A stretch of DNA of 64,000 nucleotides from Burkholderiales bacterium (GCA_026005015.1 BPKG01000004.1:248001-312000), one strand, 5' to 3'; shown: positions 24,923-36,974, numbered from the stretch's first letter. Program-made: numbers and translations. The notes: generated from the sequence alone by a model not told the origin.

Positions 24923-25846
24923 TCACTGTTCGGAGGCAGGCGCGTCCTCGCGGAAGATCCGGCTCTGCAGCAGGTCCGTCGGCTCGATGGTCATGATCTG
25001 CTCCCGCGTCAGAGGCTTGCCGCGGCTGGCGAACAGGCGGTTCGCCTGCCGCAGCCGCGCCCGGTCCAGAGCATTGCGGATGGAGCGGGCGTTGGCGAAA
25101 TGGGGCAATCCCATGCGCCGCCGGATATAGTCCTTGAACACCTCTTCGGCCTCGGGACTCAAGCGGTAGTTCTGTTGCGCCAGCATGAGCTTGCCGATCG
25201 CCAACAGCTCCTCGGGCGCGTAGTCCGGAAAATCGATGTGGTGGGCGATGCGGGAGCGCATGCCCGGATTGCTCTGGAAGAAACGATCCATCTTGTCCTT
25301 ATAGCCGGCGAGGATCACTACCAGGTCGTCGCGCTGGTTCTCCATCACCTGGAGCAGGATCTCGATCGCCTCCTGGCCGTAGTCGCGCTCGTTCTCGGGG
25401 CGGTAGAGGTAGTAGGCCTCGTCGATGAACAGGACCCCGCCCATGGCTTTTTTCAGCACTTCCTTGGTCTTGGGGGCGGTATGGCCGATGTACTGGCCCA
25501 CCAGGTCATCCCGCGTCACCGCCACCAGGTGGCCCTGGCGCACGTAGCCGAGACGGTGCAGGATGTCGGCCATGCGCAGCGCCACGGTGGTCTTTCCGGT
25601 GCCCGGATTGCCGGTGAAGGACATGTGCAGCGTAGGGGTCTCGGAGGTCAGATGGAGCTTGCGCCGCACCCGGTCCACCAGCAGCAGGGCCGCGATCTCG
25701 CGGATGCGCGTCTTCACCGGCGCGAGCCCCACCAGCTCCCGGTCGAGCTGGTCGAGGACCTCCTGGACGTTGGAGGCCCGGAATTCCGCATCCAGGTCCA
25801 CGGCGGCCTCGGGAGCGGCGGGGTAAGGCAGGGGTTCGCTGCTCAT
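24923..25846 (-). CDS. cbbX: Red-type RuBisCO activase CbbX
   Basis: 307 residues from the ATG at 25846, preceded by GGAGG. AAA+ protein with Walker [16 protein letters not shown], the pore-loop region [22 protein letters not shown], Walker [14 protein letters not shown] and sensor/arginine region [17 protein letters not shown], all as in CbbX of Rhodobacter and red algae. It remodels inhibited form IC RuBisCO by pulling on the large-subunit C-terminus. Downstream of the DJ-1 gene in the cbbL operon. Its presence agrees with the red-type large and small subunits here. Confidence 0.96.
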   Translation of the reverse strand: MSSEPLPYPAAPEAAVDLDAEFRASNVQEVLDQLDRELVGLAPVKTRIREIAALLLVDRVRRKLHLTSETPTLHMSFTGNPGTGKTTVALRMADILHRLGYVRQGHLVAVTRDDLVGQYIGHTAPKTKEVLKKAMGGVLFIDEAYYLYRPENERDYGQEAIEILLQVMENQRDDLVVILAGYKDKMDRFFQSNPGMRSRIAHHIDFPDYAPEELLAIGKLMLAQQNYRLSPEAEEVFKDYIRRRMGLPHFANARSIRNALDRARLRQANRLFASRGKPLTREQIMTIEPTDLLQSRIFREDAPASEQ

Positions 25847-25876
25847 CAACGTGCCTCCGTGAGGGTCATGGCGTGT

Positions 25877-26431
25877 TCAGGCGGGTAGCACCAACCCGCT
25901 CTCGACCTCGTTCCGCTTGTCGCGACCGGCGAGCTTCTCGACCAGCGCAAGCGCGAATGGGATGGACGTGCCCGGACCGCGCGAAGTGATCACGGTACCG
26001 TCTTCGACCACCGCCTCCTCGCGGTAACGCACGCGGTCGATGGCGACCTGGTCCTTGAACTTCGGGTTGCTCGTCGCCTGCTTGCCGTCGAGGTGGCCGT
26101 AGGCCGCGAGGATCGACGGCGCGGCGCAGATCGCGGCGAGGTAACGGCCCTTCGATCGGAACCGCTCGAGCAGCTCGCGGACGCGGGCGTCCTCGCGCAG
26201 GTGCGCGACACCCGGCATGCCGCCAGGCAGCACAATCATGTCGAAGTCCTCGTTCATGACCGCGTCGAGCGTCTCGTCCGGATGGAGCACGGTGTGGCGC
26301 GAGCCCTTCACCGGCCCCGCGCCCAGACCCGCAACCACGACCTGGATCCCGGCGCGACGCAGGATGTCGATCACTGCGACCGCTTCCAGCTCCTCGAAGC
26401 CATCCGCCAAAGGGATCAGAACACGTGCCAT
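25877..26431 (-). CDS. DJ-1/PfpI family protein (possible deglycase/glyoxalase III-like) within the RuBisCO operon
   Basis: 184 residues from the ATG at 26431. ARVLIPLADGFEELEAVAVIDILRRAG is the DJ-1 N-terminus with the conserved glutamate; VLPGGMPG and the nucleophile elbow AAICAAPSILAA (Cys in ICAAP) follow, and HTVLHPD and FALALVEKL complete the family pattern. DJ-1 proteins have been described as glyoxalases, deglycases or hydrolases of reactive glycolytic by-products. Position between cbbS (72 bp) and cbbX (30 bp) suggests damage control for triose-phosphate or RuBisCO chemistry. Codon choice differs from neighbours (Ser mainly TCG and Pro mainly CCG, where neighbours prefer TCC and CCC), hinting at later acquisition. 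Confidence 0.92.
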   Translation of the reverse strand: MARVLIPLADGFEELEAVAVIDILRRAGIQVVVAGLGAGPVKGSRHTVLHPDETLDAVMNEDFDMIVLPGGMPGVAHLREDARVRELLERFRSKGRYLAAICAAPSILAAYGHLDGKQATSNPKFKDQVAIDRVRYREEAVVEDGTVITSRGPGTSIPFALALVEKLAGRDKRNEVESGLVLPA

Positions 26432-26503
26432 GTCTCGTTCACCTCGTTTGACTGCGCGTGACGCACGGCCAAGGGCGGCGGGCACCATGCCCGCCGCTTT
26501 GGG

Positions 26504-28447
<1,944 letters not shown>

Positions 28448-28482
28448 CTATAAGCAAAACTTGTATTTTTTAATTGTAATGA

Positions 28483-28496
28483 TAAGCTGGAGCTTA
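28483..28496. promoter_or_regulatory. Candidate CbbR operator between cbbL and cbbR
   Basis: TAAGCT-gg-AGCTTA, a perfect inverted repeat (TAA-N8-TTA, close to the TNA-N7/8-TNA CbbR pattern), in the 129-bp AT-rich divergent gap. An imperfect ATAAG-N5-CTTGTAT pair lies at 28450-28466 nearer to cbbL. The site nearest cbbR would serve autoregulation as in other LysR systems. Confidence 0.5.
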
Positions 28497-28519
28497 GTTC
28501 CCACGAGGCGGAGCTCGCC

Positions 28520-29449
28520 ATGCTGCATGTGACCCTGCGCCAATTGCGGGTGTTCGAATCGGTCGCCCGGCACCTGTCCTTTTCCCGAGCGGCGGAGGAA
28601 CTGTTTCTTTCCCAGCCGGCGGTGTCCATGCAGATCAAGCAGCTCGAAAACCAGGTGGGGCTACCCCTCTTCGAGCAAATCGGCAAGAAGATCTACCTCA
28701 CTGAAGCAGGCAAGGAGATCTACCACTACAGCCGGGCCGTCGCCCAGCAGCTCTCGGACATGGAGCACGCACTGAACGAGTTGAAGGGCCTGGAGCGCGG
28801 GCGCCTGGCCATCGCGGTGGTGTCCACCGCCAATTTCTTCGCGCCCCAGCTCCTCGCCCGCTTCGTGCAGCAGCACCCTGGCGTCCAGGTGAGCCTCTCC
28901 GTGGTGAACCGGGAGACGGTGCTGCGGCAACTGGCGGAGAACGAGATCGATCTGGCCATCATGGGACTGCCGCCGGAAGGGCTGGACGTGCGCTGGCAGC
29001 CGTTCATGGAAAACCCCCTGGTGGTGATCGCGCCCCCCAGCCATCCCCTCACCAAGGAGAAGCGCATCCCCATGAAGCGGCTCGCCGAGGAGGTGTTCGT
29101 CATCCGCGAGCCCGGCTCGGGTACCCGGGGCGCTATGGAGCGCTTTTTCGCCGAGCACCGGGTGCAGCTTAAGACCAGCATGCAAATGGGCACCAACGAG
29201 GCGATCAAGCAAGCGGTGCAGGCCGGGATGGGGCTGGGTGTGGTGTCCTACCACACCATCGAGCTGGAGCTGGAGACCAAGCGGCTCAAGGTGCTGGACG
29301 TGGTGGGCTTTCCGATCCGGCGCAACTGGTACCTGGTGCACCGGCAGCAGAAGCGCCTGTCCAAGGTGGCCGAGGCGTTCCGCGAGTTCCTGCTCAAGCA
29401 GGCCGAGCGCCTAATGCAGAGCAAGGCGCCGGAGAAGGTCCACGCTTGA
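28520..29449 (+). CDS. cbbR: LysR-type transcriptional regulator CbbR
   Basis: 309 residues. The N-terminal winged helix TLRQLRVFESVARHLSFSRAAEELFLSQPAVSMQIKQLENQVGLPLFEQIGKK is characteristic of CbbR. The effector domain has LERGRLAIAVVSTANFFAPQLL, IMGLPPEGLD and GMGLGVVSYHTIELE. Divergent from cbbL with the usual short shared control region. CbbR activates cbb operons in response to metabolites such as PEP, NADPH or RuBP, depending on species. It likely also controls the tkt-gap-pgk-pyk-fba block downstream, which converges on this gene. Confidence 0.95.
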   Translation: MLHVTLRQLRVFESVARHLSFSRAAEELFLSQPAVSMQIKQLENQVGLPLFEQIGKKIYLTEAGKEIYHYSRAVAQQLSDMEHALNELKGLERGRLAIAVVSTANFFAPQLLARFVQQHPGVQVSLSVVNRETVLRQLAENEIDLAIMGLPPEGLDVRWQPFMENPLVVIAPPSHPLTKEKRIPMKRLAEEVFVIREPGSGTRGAMERFFAEHRVQLKTSMQMGTNEAIKQAVQAGMGLGVVSYHTIELELETKRLKVLDVVGFPIRRNWYLVHRQQKRLSKVAEAFREFLLKQAERLMQSKAPEKVHA

Positions 29450-29572
29450 AGGGTGCCAGCGAGCGGCGATTTCCGTCGCCCTGGAGCAGCCGTTCGGGCA
29501 ACAGGTGGGTGAAGGCGGCCGGGCGGCCGCCTTTCCGGTGCAAGAATCACCCCATGGAGCGGGAGCGAGGCT

Positions 29573-30637
29573 TCAGCGCACCACCTGCTTCAACTCACCT
29601 TTGGCGTACATCCGGGCCATGGCATCCAGGGGAATCGGCTCGATGCGGGAGGCCTGGCCCGCGGTGCCGAAGGCCTCGAAGCGCGCCTTGCAGATCTCCT
29701 TCGCCGCGAGCATCGCTTCCTTAAGGAACTTGCGGATGTCGAACTCGCTCTTGTTCTTGGCCAGGGAACGGCGCATGGCCCCCGTCATGGCAAGGCGGAT
29801 GTCGGTGTCGATGTTCACCTTGCGCACCCCATGGCGGATGCCTTCCTGGATTTCCTCCACCGGCACGCCGTAGGTTTCCTTCATCTCGCCGCCGTACTCC
29901 CGGATCACCTGCAGCCACTCCTGGGGCACGCTGCTGGAGCCATGCATCACCAGGTGGGTATTGGGGATGCGGCGGTGGATCTCCTTGATCCGGTCCATGG
30001 CCAGGATGTCGCCGGTGGGAGGCCGCGAGAACTTGTAGGCGCCATGGGAGGTGCCGATGGCCACCGCCAGGGCGTCCACCTGGGTCTCCCGCACGAACTC
30101 GGCCGCCTGCTCCGGGTCGGTGAGGAGCATGTCGTGGGTGAGGGCCCCTTCCGCGCCCGACCCGTCTTCCTTGCCGGCGGTCATGGTCTCCAGCGACCCC
30201 AGGCAGCCGAGCTCGCCCTCCACCGAGACGCCCACCCAGTGGGCCATTTCCACCACCCGGCGCGTGACCTCCACGTTGTACTCGTAGGAGGCGGGCGTCT
30301 TCATGTCCTCCTTGAGGGAGCCGTCCATCATGACGCTGGTGAATCCCGAGCGGATCGAGGCCTGGCACACGGCGGGGCTCGCACCGTGGTCCTGGTGCAG
30401 CACCACCGGGATGTGGGGATACTGCTCCACCGCGGCCAGCACCATGTGGCGCAGGAATGCCTCCCCCGCGTACTTACGGGCCCCGGCGGAAGCCTGCATG
30501 ATCACGGGACTGTCGGTCTCGTCGGCGGCCTGCATGATGGCCTGGATCTGCTCCAGGTTGTTGATGTTGAACGCCGGCACGCCGTAGCCGTGTTCCGCGG
30601 CGTGGTCGAGAAGCTGGCGCAGTGCGATCAGAGCCAT
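29573..30637 (-). CDS. fba: Fructose-bisphosphate aldolase class II, Calvin cycle subtype
   Basis: 354 residues with [17 protein letters not shown] at the N-terminus and zinc/active-site motifs [31 protein letters not shown] and [10 protein letters not shown]. The insertion with [12 protein letters not shown] is typical of the Calvin-type class II A aldolases (CbbA). Condenses DHAP with GAP or E4P. Last gene of tkt-gap-pgk-pyk-fba, 34 bp after pyk. Converges with cbbR across 123 bp that show no feature I can name. Confidence 0.96.
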   Translation of the reverse strand: MALIALRQLLDHAAEHGYGVPAFNINNLEQIQAIMQAADETDSPVIMQASAGARKYAGEAFLRHMVLAAVEQYPHIPVVLHQDHGASPAVCQASIRSGFTSVMMDGSLKEDMKTPASYEYNVEVTRRVVEMAHWVGVSVEGELGCLGSLETMTAGKEDGSGAEGALTHDMLLTDPEQAAEFVRETQVDALAVAIGTSHGAYKFSRPPTGDILAMDRIKEIHRRIPNTHLVMHGSSSVPQEWLQVIREYGGEMKETYGVPVEEIQEGIRHGVRKVNIDTDIRLAMTGAMRRSLAKNKSEFDIRKFLKEAMLAAKEICKARFEAFGTAGQASRIEPIPLDAMARMYAKGELKQVVR

Positions 30638-30671
30638 GGCAACCTCCTATTGTGTGGGAAACGAGATGCCC

Positions 30672-32150
30672 TCAGGCCTTCCTGCGCCGCGGCCTCGCCG
30701 CGGCCTGGGTAAGGCCCTGGGTGATTCGATACTCGCCCACGCGCACGACCTTTAGCGTATTGGTATGTCCGGCGAGGCCCACCGCCTCGCCGATGGTCAA
30801 AACGATCAAATCGCCTTCCCGCACCGCGCCGCGCCGCAGCAGTTCGTCCTCCGCCGCCCGCAGGGTCTCCTCCCGGTCGTGGGAGGGGGGATTGAAGCGG
30901 ATCGGATGCACGCCCGAGAACAGGGCCATCTTGCGCCTGGTCTCCACCACGGGAGTCAGGCCGTAGATCGGCACCCCCGAGTTCATGCGGGACATCCACA
31001 GAGCGGTAGAGCCGGACTGGGTGAGCGCCCCGATAGCCTTGGCCTTGAGGTGATAGGCGGTGAAGAGGGCCGCCATGGCGATGGACTGGTCGATGCGGGT
31101 GAACACCTGGTCCATGAAGTCCCGGTCCAGGTGGATTTCCATCTGTTTTTCCGCCTCGACGCACACCCGGCTCATGGTTTCCACCGTCTCCACCGGATAC
31201 TGGCCCACGGCCGTCTCGGCGGAGAGCATCACCGCATCCGTGCCGTCCAACACGGCGTTGGCCACGTCGGACACCTCGGCCCGGGTGGGCACGGGGTTGG
31301 AGACCATGGACTCCATCATCTGGGTGGCGGTGATCGCCAGGCGGTTGCGGGCGCGGGCCATTTTGATCATGCGCTTCTGCAGCGCCGGCACCACCGCGTC
31401 GCCGATTTCCACCGCGAGATCCCCCCGCGCCACCATGATGGCGTCGGATTCGTCCAGGATCTCGGGCAGAGCGTCGATCGCCTCGGCCCGCTCGATCTTG
31501 GCCACCAGGAGGGACTTGCCGCCCGCTTCGTGCAGTAGCTCCCGGGCCGCCCGCATGTCCTGGCCCGACCGAGGGAACGAGACCGCCAGGTAATCGGCCT
31601 TGAGCGCCACCGCGGTCTTCAAGTCCTCCACATCCTTCTCTGTAAGCGCCGGCGCCGTGAGACCACCGCCGCGGCGGTTGATGCCCTTGTTGTTGGACAG
31701 CACCCCCCCAGCGATCACCCGGGTGTAGATTTCGGGGCCCTTGACCCTCTCCACTTCGAGCACGATGCGCCCGTCGTCCAAAAGCAGGATCGCGCCCTTG
31801 GACACATCGTTGGGAAGCTCCTTGTAGTCGAGCCCCACCCGCTCTTCGTTGCCCAGCTTGCACTCGGCGTCCAGAATGAAAGTCTGGCCCGGCACCAGGG
31901 TGACTTTGCCCCGCTCGAACTTGCCGATGCGGATCTTGGGGCCCTGCAGATCCGCGAGGATGGCCACGGTGCGGCCGGCGCTGCGGGCAAGGGAGCGCAC
32001 CAGCTCGGCGCGCTTGACGTGCTCCTCCACGGTACCGTGGGAAAAGTTCATGCGCACCACATCCACCCCCGCATCGATCATGCGCTCCAGCACTTTGGGA
32101 TCGCTCGAAGCAGGTCCCAACGTGGCGACAATCTTGGTGCGGCGTAGCAT
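30672..32150 (-). CDS. pyk: Pyruvate kinase
   Basis: 492 residues from the ATG at 32150 (an in-frame ATG at 32162 would add four residues but has no ribosome site). LRRTKIVATLGPASSDP opens domain A. RMNFSHGTVEEH, the K-binding and catalytic VSFPRSGQDMRAA, VAKIERAEAIDALPEI and MVARGDLAVEIGDA follow, with TQMMESMVSNPVPTRAEVSDVANAVLDGTDAVMLSAETAVG covering the signature. Makes pyruvate and ATP from PEP. Its location in a Calvin operon between pgk and fba links fixed carbon to pyruvate. Confidence 0.97.
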   Translation of the reverse strand: MLRRTKIVATLGPASSDPKVLERMIDAGVDVVRMNFSHGTVEEHVKRAELVRSLARSAGRTVAILADLQGPKIRIGKFERGKVTLVPGQTFILDAECKLGNEERVGLDYKELPNDVSKGAILLLDDGRIVLEVERVKGPEIYTRVIAGGVLSNNKGINRRGGGLTAPALTEKDVEDLKTAVALKADYLAVSFPRSGQDMRAARELLHEAGGKSLLVAKIERAEAIDALPEILDESDAIMVARGDLAVEIGDAVVPALQKRMIKMARARNRLAITATQMMESMVSNPVPTRAEVSDVANAVLDGTDAVMLSAETAVGQYPVETVETMSRVCVEAEKQMEIHLDRDFMDQVFTRIDQSIAMAALFTAYHLKAKAIGALTQSGSTALWMSRMNSGVPIYGLTPVVETRRKMALFSGVHPIRFNPPSHDREETLRAAEDELLRRGAVREGDLIVLTIGEAVGLAGHTNTLKVVRVGEYRITQGLTQAAARPRRRKA

Positions 32151-32222
32151 ATGCGGTTCCATCGGATGGGTTGGAAGCCTTAAAGTTTACTCCCATAGCC
32201 CATATGATGGAACCGCGTTTCA

Positions 32223-33404
32223 TTATCCGGAAGCGCGTTGCTCGAGAATTTCGACCGCCGGCAGCTTCTTTCCCTCAAGAAACTCCAGGAACGCTCCGCC
32301 CCCTGTGGAAATATAGGAGATCTTGTCCCCGACCCCGTATTTGGCGATGGCCGCCAGGGTGTCCCCGCCTCCGGCGATGGAAAAGGCCGAAGACCCGGCG
32401 ATGGCCAGGGCCAGCCGTCGGGTGCCTTCCCCAAACGGGTCGTACTCGAAAACCCCCAGGGGGCCGTTCCACACCACCGTGCCCGCCTGGCGGACGAAGG
32501 CCTCCAGGGCGGTCGCGGACTGGGGCCCGATATCCAGGATCAGGTCGTCGTCGGCCACGTCCTTCGTGGCCTTAAGCTCTGCTTTTGCTTTCGGCGATAG
32601 CTCTTTGGCGCACACCACGTCGATAGGGATGGGCACCCCGCCGCCCCGCTCCTCCATAAGCCGCATGATTTCCCTGGCTTCATCCACCAGCTCAGGTTCC
32701 GCCAAGGATTTGCCGATTTTCCCCCCAGCCGCCAGGATGAAGGTGTTGGCGATGCCGCCCCCTACGATGAGCTGGTCCACCCGCAGCGCCAGGTTCTTGA
32801 GGATGGTGAGCTTGGTGGAGACCTTGGAGCCGCCCACGATGGCCACCAGGGGCCGCCTCGGGTTCTCCAAGGCCTTGCCCAGGGCCTCCAGTTCCGCCGC
32901 CAGGAGGGGCCCAGCGCAGGCCACCCGGGCGTACTTGGCGATCCCATGGGTGGTGGCCTCGGCCCGGTGGGCCGTGCCGAAGGCGTCGTTCACGTAGACG
33001 TCGCACAGGGCCGCCATCTTCTGGGCGAGGGCGTCGTCGTTTTTCTTCTCGCCTTTGTTGACGCGGCAGTTCTCCAGCATCACCACCTCGCCGGGCTTCA
33101 CTTCTATCCCGTCCACCCAGTCCCGGATCAGGGGGATCTTCCGTCCCAGCAGCGCCGAGAGGCGCTCGGCCACCGGGGCGAGGGAGTCCTCGGGCTTGAG
33201 CTCCCCTTCGGTGGGACGCCCGAGATGGGAGGTCACCATCACCGCCGCCCCTTGCTCCAGGGCGTAGCGGATGGCGGGCAGAGACGCGCGGATGCGGGTG
33301 TCGTCGGTGATGCGGCCCGCGTCGTCCATGGGGACGTTCAGGTCGGCGCGGATGAACACCCGCTTGCCCCGGAGATCCACATCGGTCATCTTCAGCACCG
33401 CCAT
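32223..33404 (-). CDS. pgk: Phosphoglycerate kinase
   Basis: 393 residues from the ATG at 33404. Signature [29 protein letters not shown], with [37 protein letters not shown] and [16 protein letters not shown]-terminal nucleotide site [38 protein letters not shown]. Converts 3-phosphoglycerate from RuBisCO to 1,3-bisphosphoglycerate. It follows gap after a 196-bp gap that holds a decayed second gap 3' end and a hairpin. Confidence 0.97.
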   Translation of the reverse strand: MAVLKMTDVDLRGKRVFIRADLNVPMDDAGRITDDTRIRASLPAIRYALEQGAAVMVTSHLGRPTEGELKPEDSLAPVAERLSALLGRKIPLIRDWVDGIEVKPGEVVMLENCRVNKGEKKNDDALAQKMAALCDVYVNDAFGTAHRAEATTHGIAKYARVACAGPLLAAELEALGKALENPRRPLVAIVGGSKVSTKLTILKNLALRVDQLIVGGGIANTFILAAGGKIGKSLAEPELVDEAREIMRLMEERGGGVPIPIDVVCAKELSPKAKAELKATKDVADDDLILDIGPQSATALEAFVRQAGTVVWNGPLGVFEYDPFGEGTRRLALAIAGSSAFSIAGGGDTLAAIAKYGVGDKISYISTGGGAFLEFLEGKKLPAVEILEQRASG

Positions 33405-33440
33405 GGCGCGCCTCCCGCAACGAGGGTGGATCGTCCTCCG

Positions 33441-33505
33441 CACCCGCTCATCTCGCGTTCATCCAGGCCACGGTGGTGTCCAGCATCCGGTTGGAGAAGC
33501 CCTGG
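33441..33505 (-). pseudogene. Remnant of a second gap gene 3' end
   Basis: On the minus strand this encodes [17 protein letters not shown] and a stop, nearly the same as the last residues of gap at 33601 ([17 protein letters not shown]). About 55 of 62 aligned bases match, at an offset of 153 bp. Differences are mostly synonymous or conservative, so the fragment derives from a diverged gap copy rather than a very recent duplication. No upstream part of a second gene remains. Confidence 0.8.
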
Positions 33506-33540
33506 GCGGTTGTGGCTCCGGCCGCTCGCCTTCCCTCGCT

Positions 33541-33561
33541 TCACGGCGCTTCGCGCCGTGA
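33541..33561. promoter_or_regulatory. Stem-loop in the gap-pgk gap
   Basis: TCACGGCGC-ttc-GCGCCGTGA, a perfect 9-bp stem with a 3-base loop and no T-run. It lies between gap and the remnant gap end and may be an mRNA-stabilising or partial-termination element. Confidence 0.45.
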
Positions 33562-33600
33562 GCCTTCGCCCCAACGCCCGGGGCTTGCCTGCGCACCCGC

Positions 33601-34611
33601 TCACTTGGCGCTCATCCATGCGACCGTGGTGTCCAGCATCCGGTTGGAGAAGCCCCACTCGTTGTCATACCAGGCCAGGGCTTTGACGAAGGTGCCGCCG
33701 GTCACCTTGGTGAGGGTCGCATCGTAGATGCTGGAGGCCGGGTCGTGGTTGAAGTCCATGGACACTAGAGGCTCGTCGCAGACCTTGAGGATGCCCTTGA
33801 GCTCGTTCTGGGCCGCAACCTTCATCGCCTGGTCGATCTCCTCCTTGCTGGTGGGCCGCGCCACCACGCAGGAAAGGTCCACCAGAGAGACGTTGACGGT
33901 GGGCACGCGAATGGCGAATCCGTCCAGCTTGCCGGCGAGCTCCGGCAGCACCAGGCCCACGGCGGCGGCGGCGCCGGTCTTGGTGGGGATCTGGGACATA
34001 GTGGCCGAGCGGGCGCGCCGCAGGTCCTTGTGGTACACGTCGATCAGCACCTGGTCGTTGGTGTAAGAGTGGATGGTGGTCATCAGGCCATGGACCACGC
34101 CGATTTTCTCGTGCAGCACCTTCGCGAGCGGCGCCAGGCAGTTGGTGGTGCAGGAGGCGTTAGAGATCACGGTGTGGCTCGCCTTGAGCACGCTGTGGTT
34201 CACACCGTAGACCACCGTGGCGTCCACGTCCTTTTCCCCGGGCGCGGAGATGATGACCTTCTTCGCCCCCGCGGCGAGATGAGCGGAGGCCTTCTCCTTG
34301 CTGGTGAAAAGCCCGGTGCATTCGTGCACCACATCCACGTTCAACTCCTTCCAGGGCAGGTCTGCGGGGTTCCTCACGGAGAGCACGCGGATCCGATCCC
34401 CGTTCACCACCATGGCGTCCCCGTCCACCTTGACCTCGCCCGGGAACTTGCCGTGCACCGTGTCGTAGCGGGTGAGGTGAGCGTTGGTCTTGGCGTCGCC
34501 CAGGTCGTTCACCGCCACGATCTGGATGTCTTTGCGGCCGGACTCGTACAGGGCGCGCAGGATGTTGCGGCCGATGCGGCCGTAGCCGTTGATGGCGACT
34601 CGGATAGGCAT
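33601..34611 (-). CDS. gap: Glyceraldehyde-3-phosphate dehydrogenase
   Basis: 336 residues. [21 protein letters not shown] is the dinucleotide-binding start. [19 protein letters not shown] holds the catalytic cysteine, and the later histidine lies in [23 protein letters not shown]. Residues [17 protein letters not shown] belong to the Calvin-type GapA/B-like group common in Betaproteobacteria. Reduces 1,3-bisphosphoglycerate in the Calvin cycle. Second gene of the tkt operon. The 3' 60 bases are repeated in degenerate form downstream at 33441-33505. Confidence 0.97.
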   Translation of the reverse strand: MPIRVAINGYGRIGRNILRALYESGRKDIQIVAVNDLGDAKTNAHLTRYDTVHGKFPGEVKVDGDAMVVNGDRIRVLSVRNPADLPWKELNVDVVHECTGLFTSKEKASAHLAAGAKKVIISAPGEKDVDATVVYGVNHSVLKASHTVISNASCTTNCLAPLAKVLHEKIGVVHGLMTTIHSYTNDQVLIDVYHKDLRRARSATMSQIPTKTGAAAAVGLVLPELAGKLDGFAIRVPTVNVSLVDLSCVVARPTSKEEIDQAMKVAAQNELKGILKVCDEPLVSMDFNHDPASSIYDATLTKVTGGTFVKALAWYDNEWGFSNRMLDTTVAWMSAK

Positions 34612-34949
34612 GGAGATTCTCCCCTGGCTGAAGCGAAAATTTTTATTTTAACGCAGCAAGGCGCCAGCTACGCCGGCGCCCCTTAGCCTTCGGCAAAATG
34701 TTCGAAGACCCATCTATCGCCGTCCCGGCCCTCTCTCCCATGGGGAGAGATGGGACTGAGGTGAGCCTGCGCTGAAACTCAAGCGCCGCGCCCGCGCGAT
34801 CGCACCCAGCACCGCCTTCGCTCATAGCACCGACTTCACAGCCTTCACCACGTTTTAGCTCCGGCCTCACCTTGGCCTCCCGGCAAAGGTGAGCCTGCGC
34901 TGAAACTCAAGCGCCGCGCCCGCGCGATCGCACCCGGCACCGCCTTCGC
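34612..34949. other. Gene-free gap between gap and tkt, with repeats and hairpins
   Basis: 338 bp without a gene. From the gap side it holds an AT-rich stretch (34637-34652), a GGCGCC...GGCGCC inverted repeat near 34660-34681, and TCTCTCCC-atg-GGGAGAGA near 34732-34752 in a context (ccctctctccc...gactgaggtgag) that resembles dispersed bacterial REP-like units. Next is the first copy of the 98-bp direct repeat (34759-34856), then CTCACCTT/AAGGTGAG inverted arms at 34866-34893. No open reading frame of quality and no clear promoter for gap, so gap is probably read from tkt. Confidence 0.6.
34759..34856. repeat. 98-bp direct repeat, copy 1 (duplicate of the tkt 3' end)
   Basis: Matches 34887-34984 base for base except one position (A at 34808, G at 34936), at an offset of 128 bp. 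On the minus strand it contains the last codons of transketolase (VVKAVKSVL and stop) and 63 bp beyond, but has no gene upstream of it. Near-identity means a recent event. Confidence 0.9.
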
Positions 34950-34984
34950 TCATAGCACCGACTTCACAGCCTTCACCACGTTTT
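34887..34984. repeat. 98-bp direct repeat, copy 2 (contains the real tkt 3' end)
   Basis: Partner of 34759-34856. This copy includes the functional transketolase stop at 34950-34952. Confidence 0.9.
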
Positions 34985-36974
34985 CCACGGTGAAGCCGAA
35001 GTGCTTGAAGAGGTCCCCGGCGGGCGCCGATTCGCCGAAGGTGTCGATCCCCACCACCGCGCCTTCGATCCCCACGTACTTGCGCCAGTAGTCGGTGACA
35101 CCGGCTTCCACCGCCACCCGGGGTACACCCCTGGGCAGCACCGCTTCCCGGTACTGGGGATCCTGGCGATCGAACAGGGAGGTGCAGGGCATGGAGACCA
35201 CCCGCACCGGGAGGCCCTCGCCGGCAAGGGCTTTCTGGGCGCCCATGGCGAGGGACACTTCCGAGCCGGTGGCGATGAGCACGCAGCGGGGCGCTCCCCC
35301 GGGCGCCTCCGCAAGCACGTAGCCCCCGCGCCGCACCCCCTCCAGGGCGGCCGCGTCCCGGGTCTGGAACGGAACGTTCTGCCGGGAGAGGAGGAGCGCC
35401 ACCGGCCCGTCCCGGCGCTCGACGGCCCGCACCCAGGCCGCCGCGGTCTCCACCGTGTCGCACGGCCGCCACACCTCCATGTTGGGGATGAGCCGCAGGC
35501 TCGCCGCGTGCTCGATGGGCTGGTGGGTCGGCCCGTCTTCGCCGAGACCGATGGAGTCGTGGGTCAGCACGAACACCGCGTGCGCCTTCATCAGGGCCGC
35601 CATGCGCAAGGCGTTGCGGGCGTAGTCGGAGAACACCAGGAAGGTGCCGCCGTAGGGGATGAACCCGCCGTGCAGGGCCAGCCCGTTCATGATGGCGGCC
35701 ATGCCGAACTCCCGCACGCCGTAGTGGATGTAGTTGCCGCCGTCCTTGCGGGTGACCGGCTTCGAGCCGGACCAGTTGGTCAGGTTCGACCCGGTGAGGT
35801 CCGCCGAGCCGCCGATCAGCTCCGGAAGCAGCGGCCCCAGCCCCTCGAGGGCGTTCTGGGACGCCTTGCGGGTGGCGATGGTCTCGGCCTTCTCGTGGGC
35901 CCGTTGCAGCAGCGCCTCCACGTGGGCGCTCCAGTTTTCCGGCAGCTCGCCCCGGATGCGCCGCTCGAACTCGGCCGCTTCCCGGGGATAGGCTTTGCGG
36001 TATTCGGCGAATTTGGCGTTCCACTCCGCCTCCAGCCTCGCCCCCTTTTTCCTGGCGTCCCAGGCCTCGTACACCTCCTTGGGAATCTCGAAGGGCCCGT
36101 AGTGCCAGCCGATGTGGGGCCGGGTGGCGGCCACCTCGGCCTCTCCCAGGGCCGCCCCGTGCACGTCGTGGCTTCCGGCCTTGTTGGGCGCGCCCATGCC
36201 GATCACCGTCTTGCAGCAGATGAGGCTGGGCTTGTCCGTGACCGCCTTCGCTTCCTCGATGGCCCCCTGGATCGCCACCGGGTCGTGGCCGTTCACGTTC
36301 GGCACCACGTGCCAGCCGTAGGCCTCGAAGCGCTTGGGGGTATCGTCGGCGAACCAGCCTTCCACGTGCCCGTCGATGGAGATGCCGTTGTCGTCGTAGA
36401 AGCAGACGAGCTTGCCGAGCCCGAGGACCCCCGCCAGCGAACACGCCTCGTGGGAGACGCCCTCCATCAAGCAACCGTCGCCCAGGAACACGTAGGTGTA
36501 ATGGTTGACGATGTCAAAGCCCGGACGGTTGAATTCCGCGGCCAGCACCTTTTCCGCGATGGCCATGCCCACGGCGTTGGCCAGTCCCTGACCCAGGGGG
36601 CCGGTGGTGGTCTCCACCCCGGGCGTGACCCCGTATTCCGGGTGGCCCGGCGTCTTCGAGTGCAGCTGGCGGAAGCGCTTGATCTCCTCCATGGGCAGGT
36701 CGTAGCCCGTGAGGTGCAGCAACGCGTAGAGCAGCATGGAGCCGTGGCCGTTGGACAGAACGAACCGGTCCCGGTCGGGCCACTTGGGATTGGCCGGATT
36801 GTGGCGCAGATGATGGATCCACAACACCTCGGCGATCTCGGCCATGCCCATGGGCATGCCCGGGTGGCCGGACTTGGCCTTCTCCACCGCGTCCATGGCC
36901 AGCGCCCGGATGGCGCTGGTCAGGTTCTTGAAAACCGGTGCCTCGAAATCCTTGAAGCGCGCCTTGGCACTCAT
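34950..36974 (-). CDS. tkt: Transketolase
   Basis: 674 residues. TPP-binding signatures: [31 protein letters not shown] at the N-terminus, [16 protein letters not shown], and [18 protein letters not shown] with the metal-binding GDG. The pyrimidine domain has [31 protein letters not shown] and [19 protein letters not shown]. Transfers two-carbon units in RuBP regeneration and the pentose phosphate pathway. First gene of the tkt-gap-pgk-pyk-fba operon. A CbbR-like palindrome lies about 200 bp upstream. Its last 98-bp segment is duplicated downstream. Confidence 0.97.
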   Translation of the reverse strand: MSAKARFKDFEAPVFKNLTSAIRALAMDAVEKAKSGHPGMPMGMAEIAEVLWIHHLRHNPANPKWPDRDRFVLSNGHGSMLLYALLHLTGYDLPMEEIKRFRQLHSKTPGHPEYGVTPGVETTTGPLGQGLANAVGMAIAEKVLAAEFNRPGFDIVNHYTYVFLGDGCLMEGVSHEACSLAGVLGLGKLVCFYDDNGISIDGHVEGWFADDTPKRFEAYGWHVVPNVNGHDPVAIQGAIEEAKAVTDKPSLICCKTVIGMGAPNKAGSHDVHGAALGEAEVAATRPHIGWHYGPFEIPKEVYEAWDARKKGARLEAEWNAKFAEYRKAYPREAAEFERRIRGELPENWSAHVEALLQRAHEKAETIATRKASQNALEGLGPLLPELIGGSADLTGSNLTNWSGSKPVTRKDGGNYIHYGVREFGMAAIMNGLALHGGFIPYGGTFLVFSDYARNALRMAALMKAHAVFVLTHDSIGLGEDGPTHQPIEHAASLRLIPNMEVWRPCDTVETAAAWVRAVERRDGPVALLLSRQNVPFQTRDAAALEGVRRGGYVLAEAPGGAPRCVLIATGSEVSLAMGAQKALAGEGLPVRVVSMPCTSLFDRQDPQYREAVLPRGVPRVAVEAGVTDYWRKYVGIEGAVVGIDTFGESAPAGDLFKHFGFTVENVVKAVKSVL

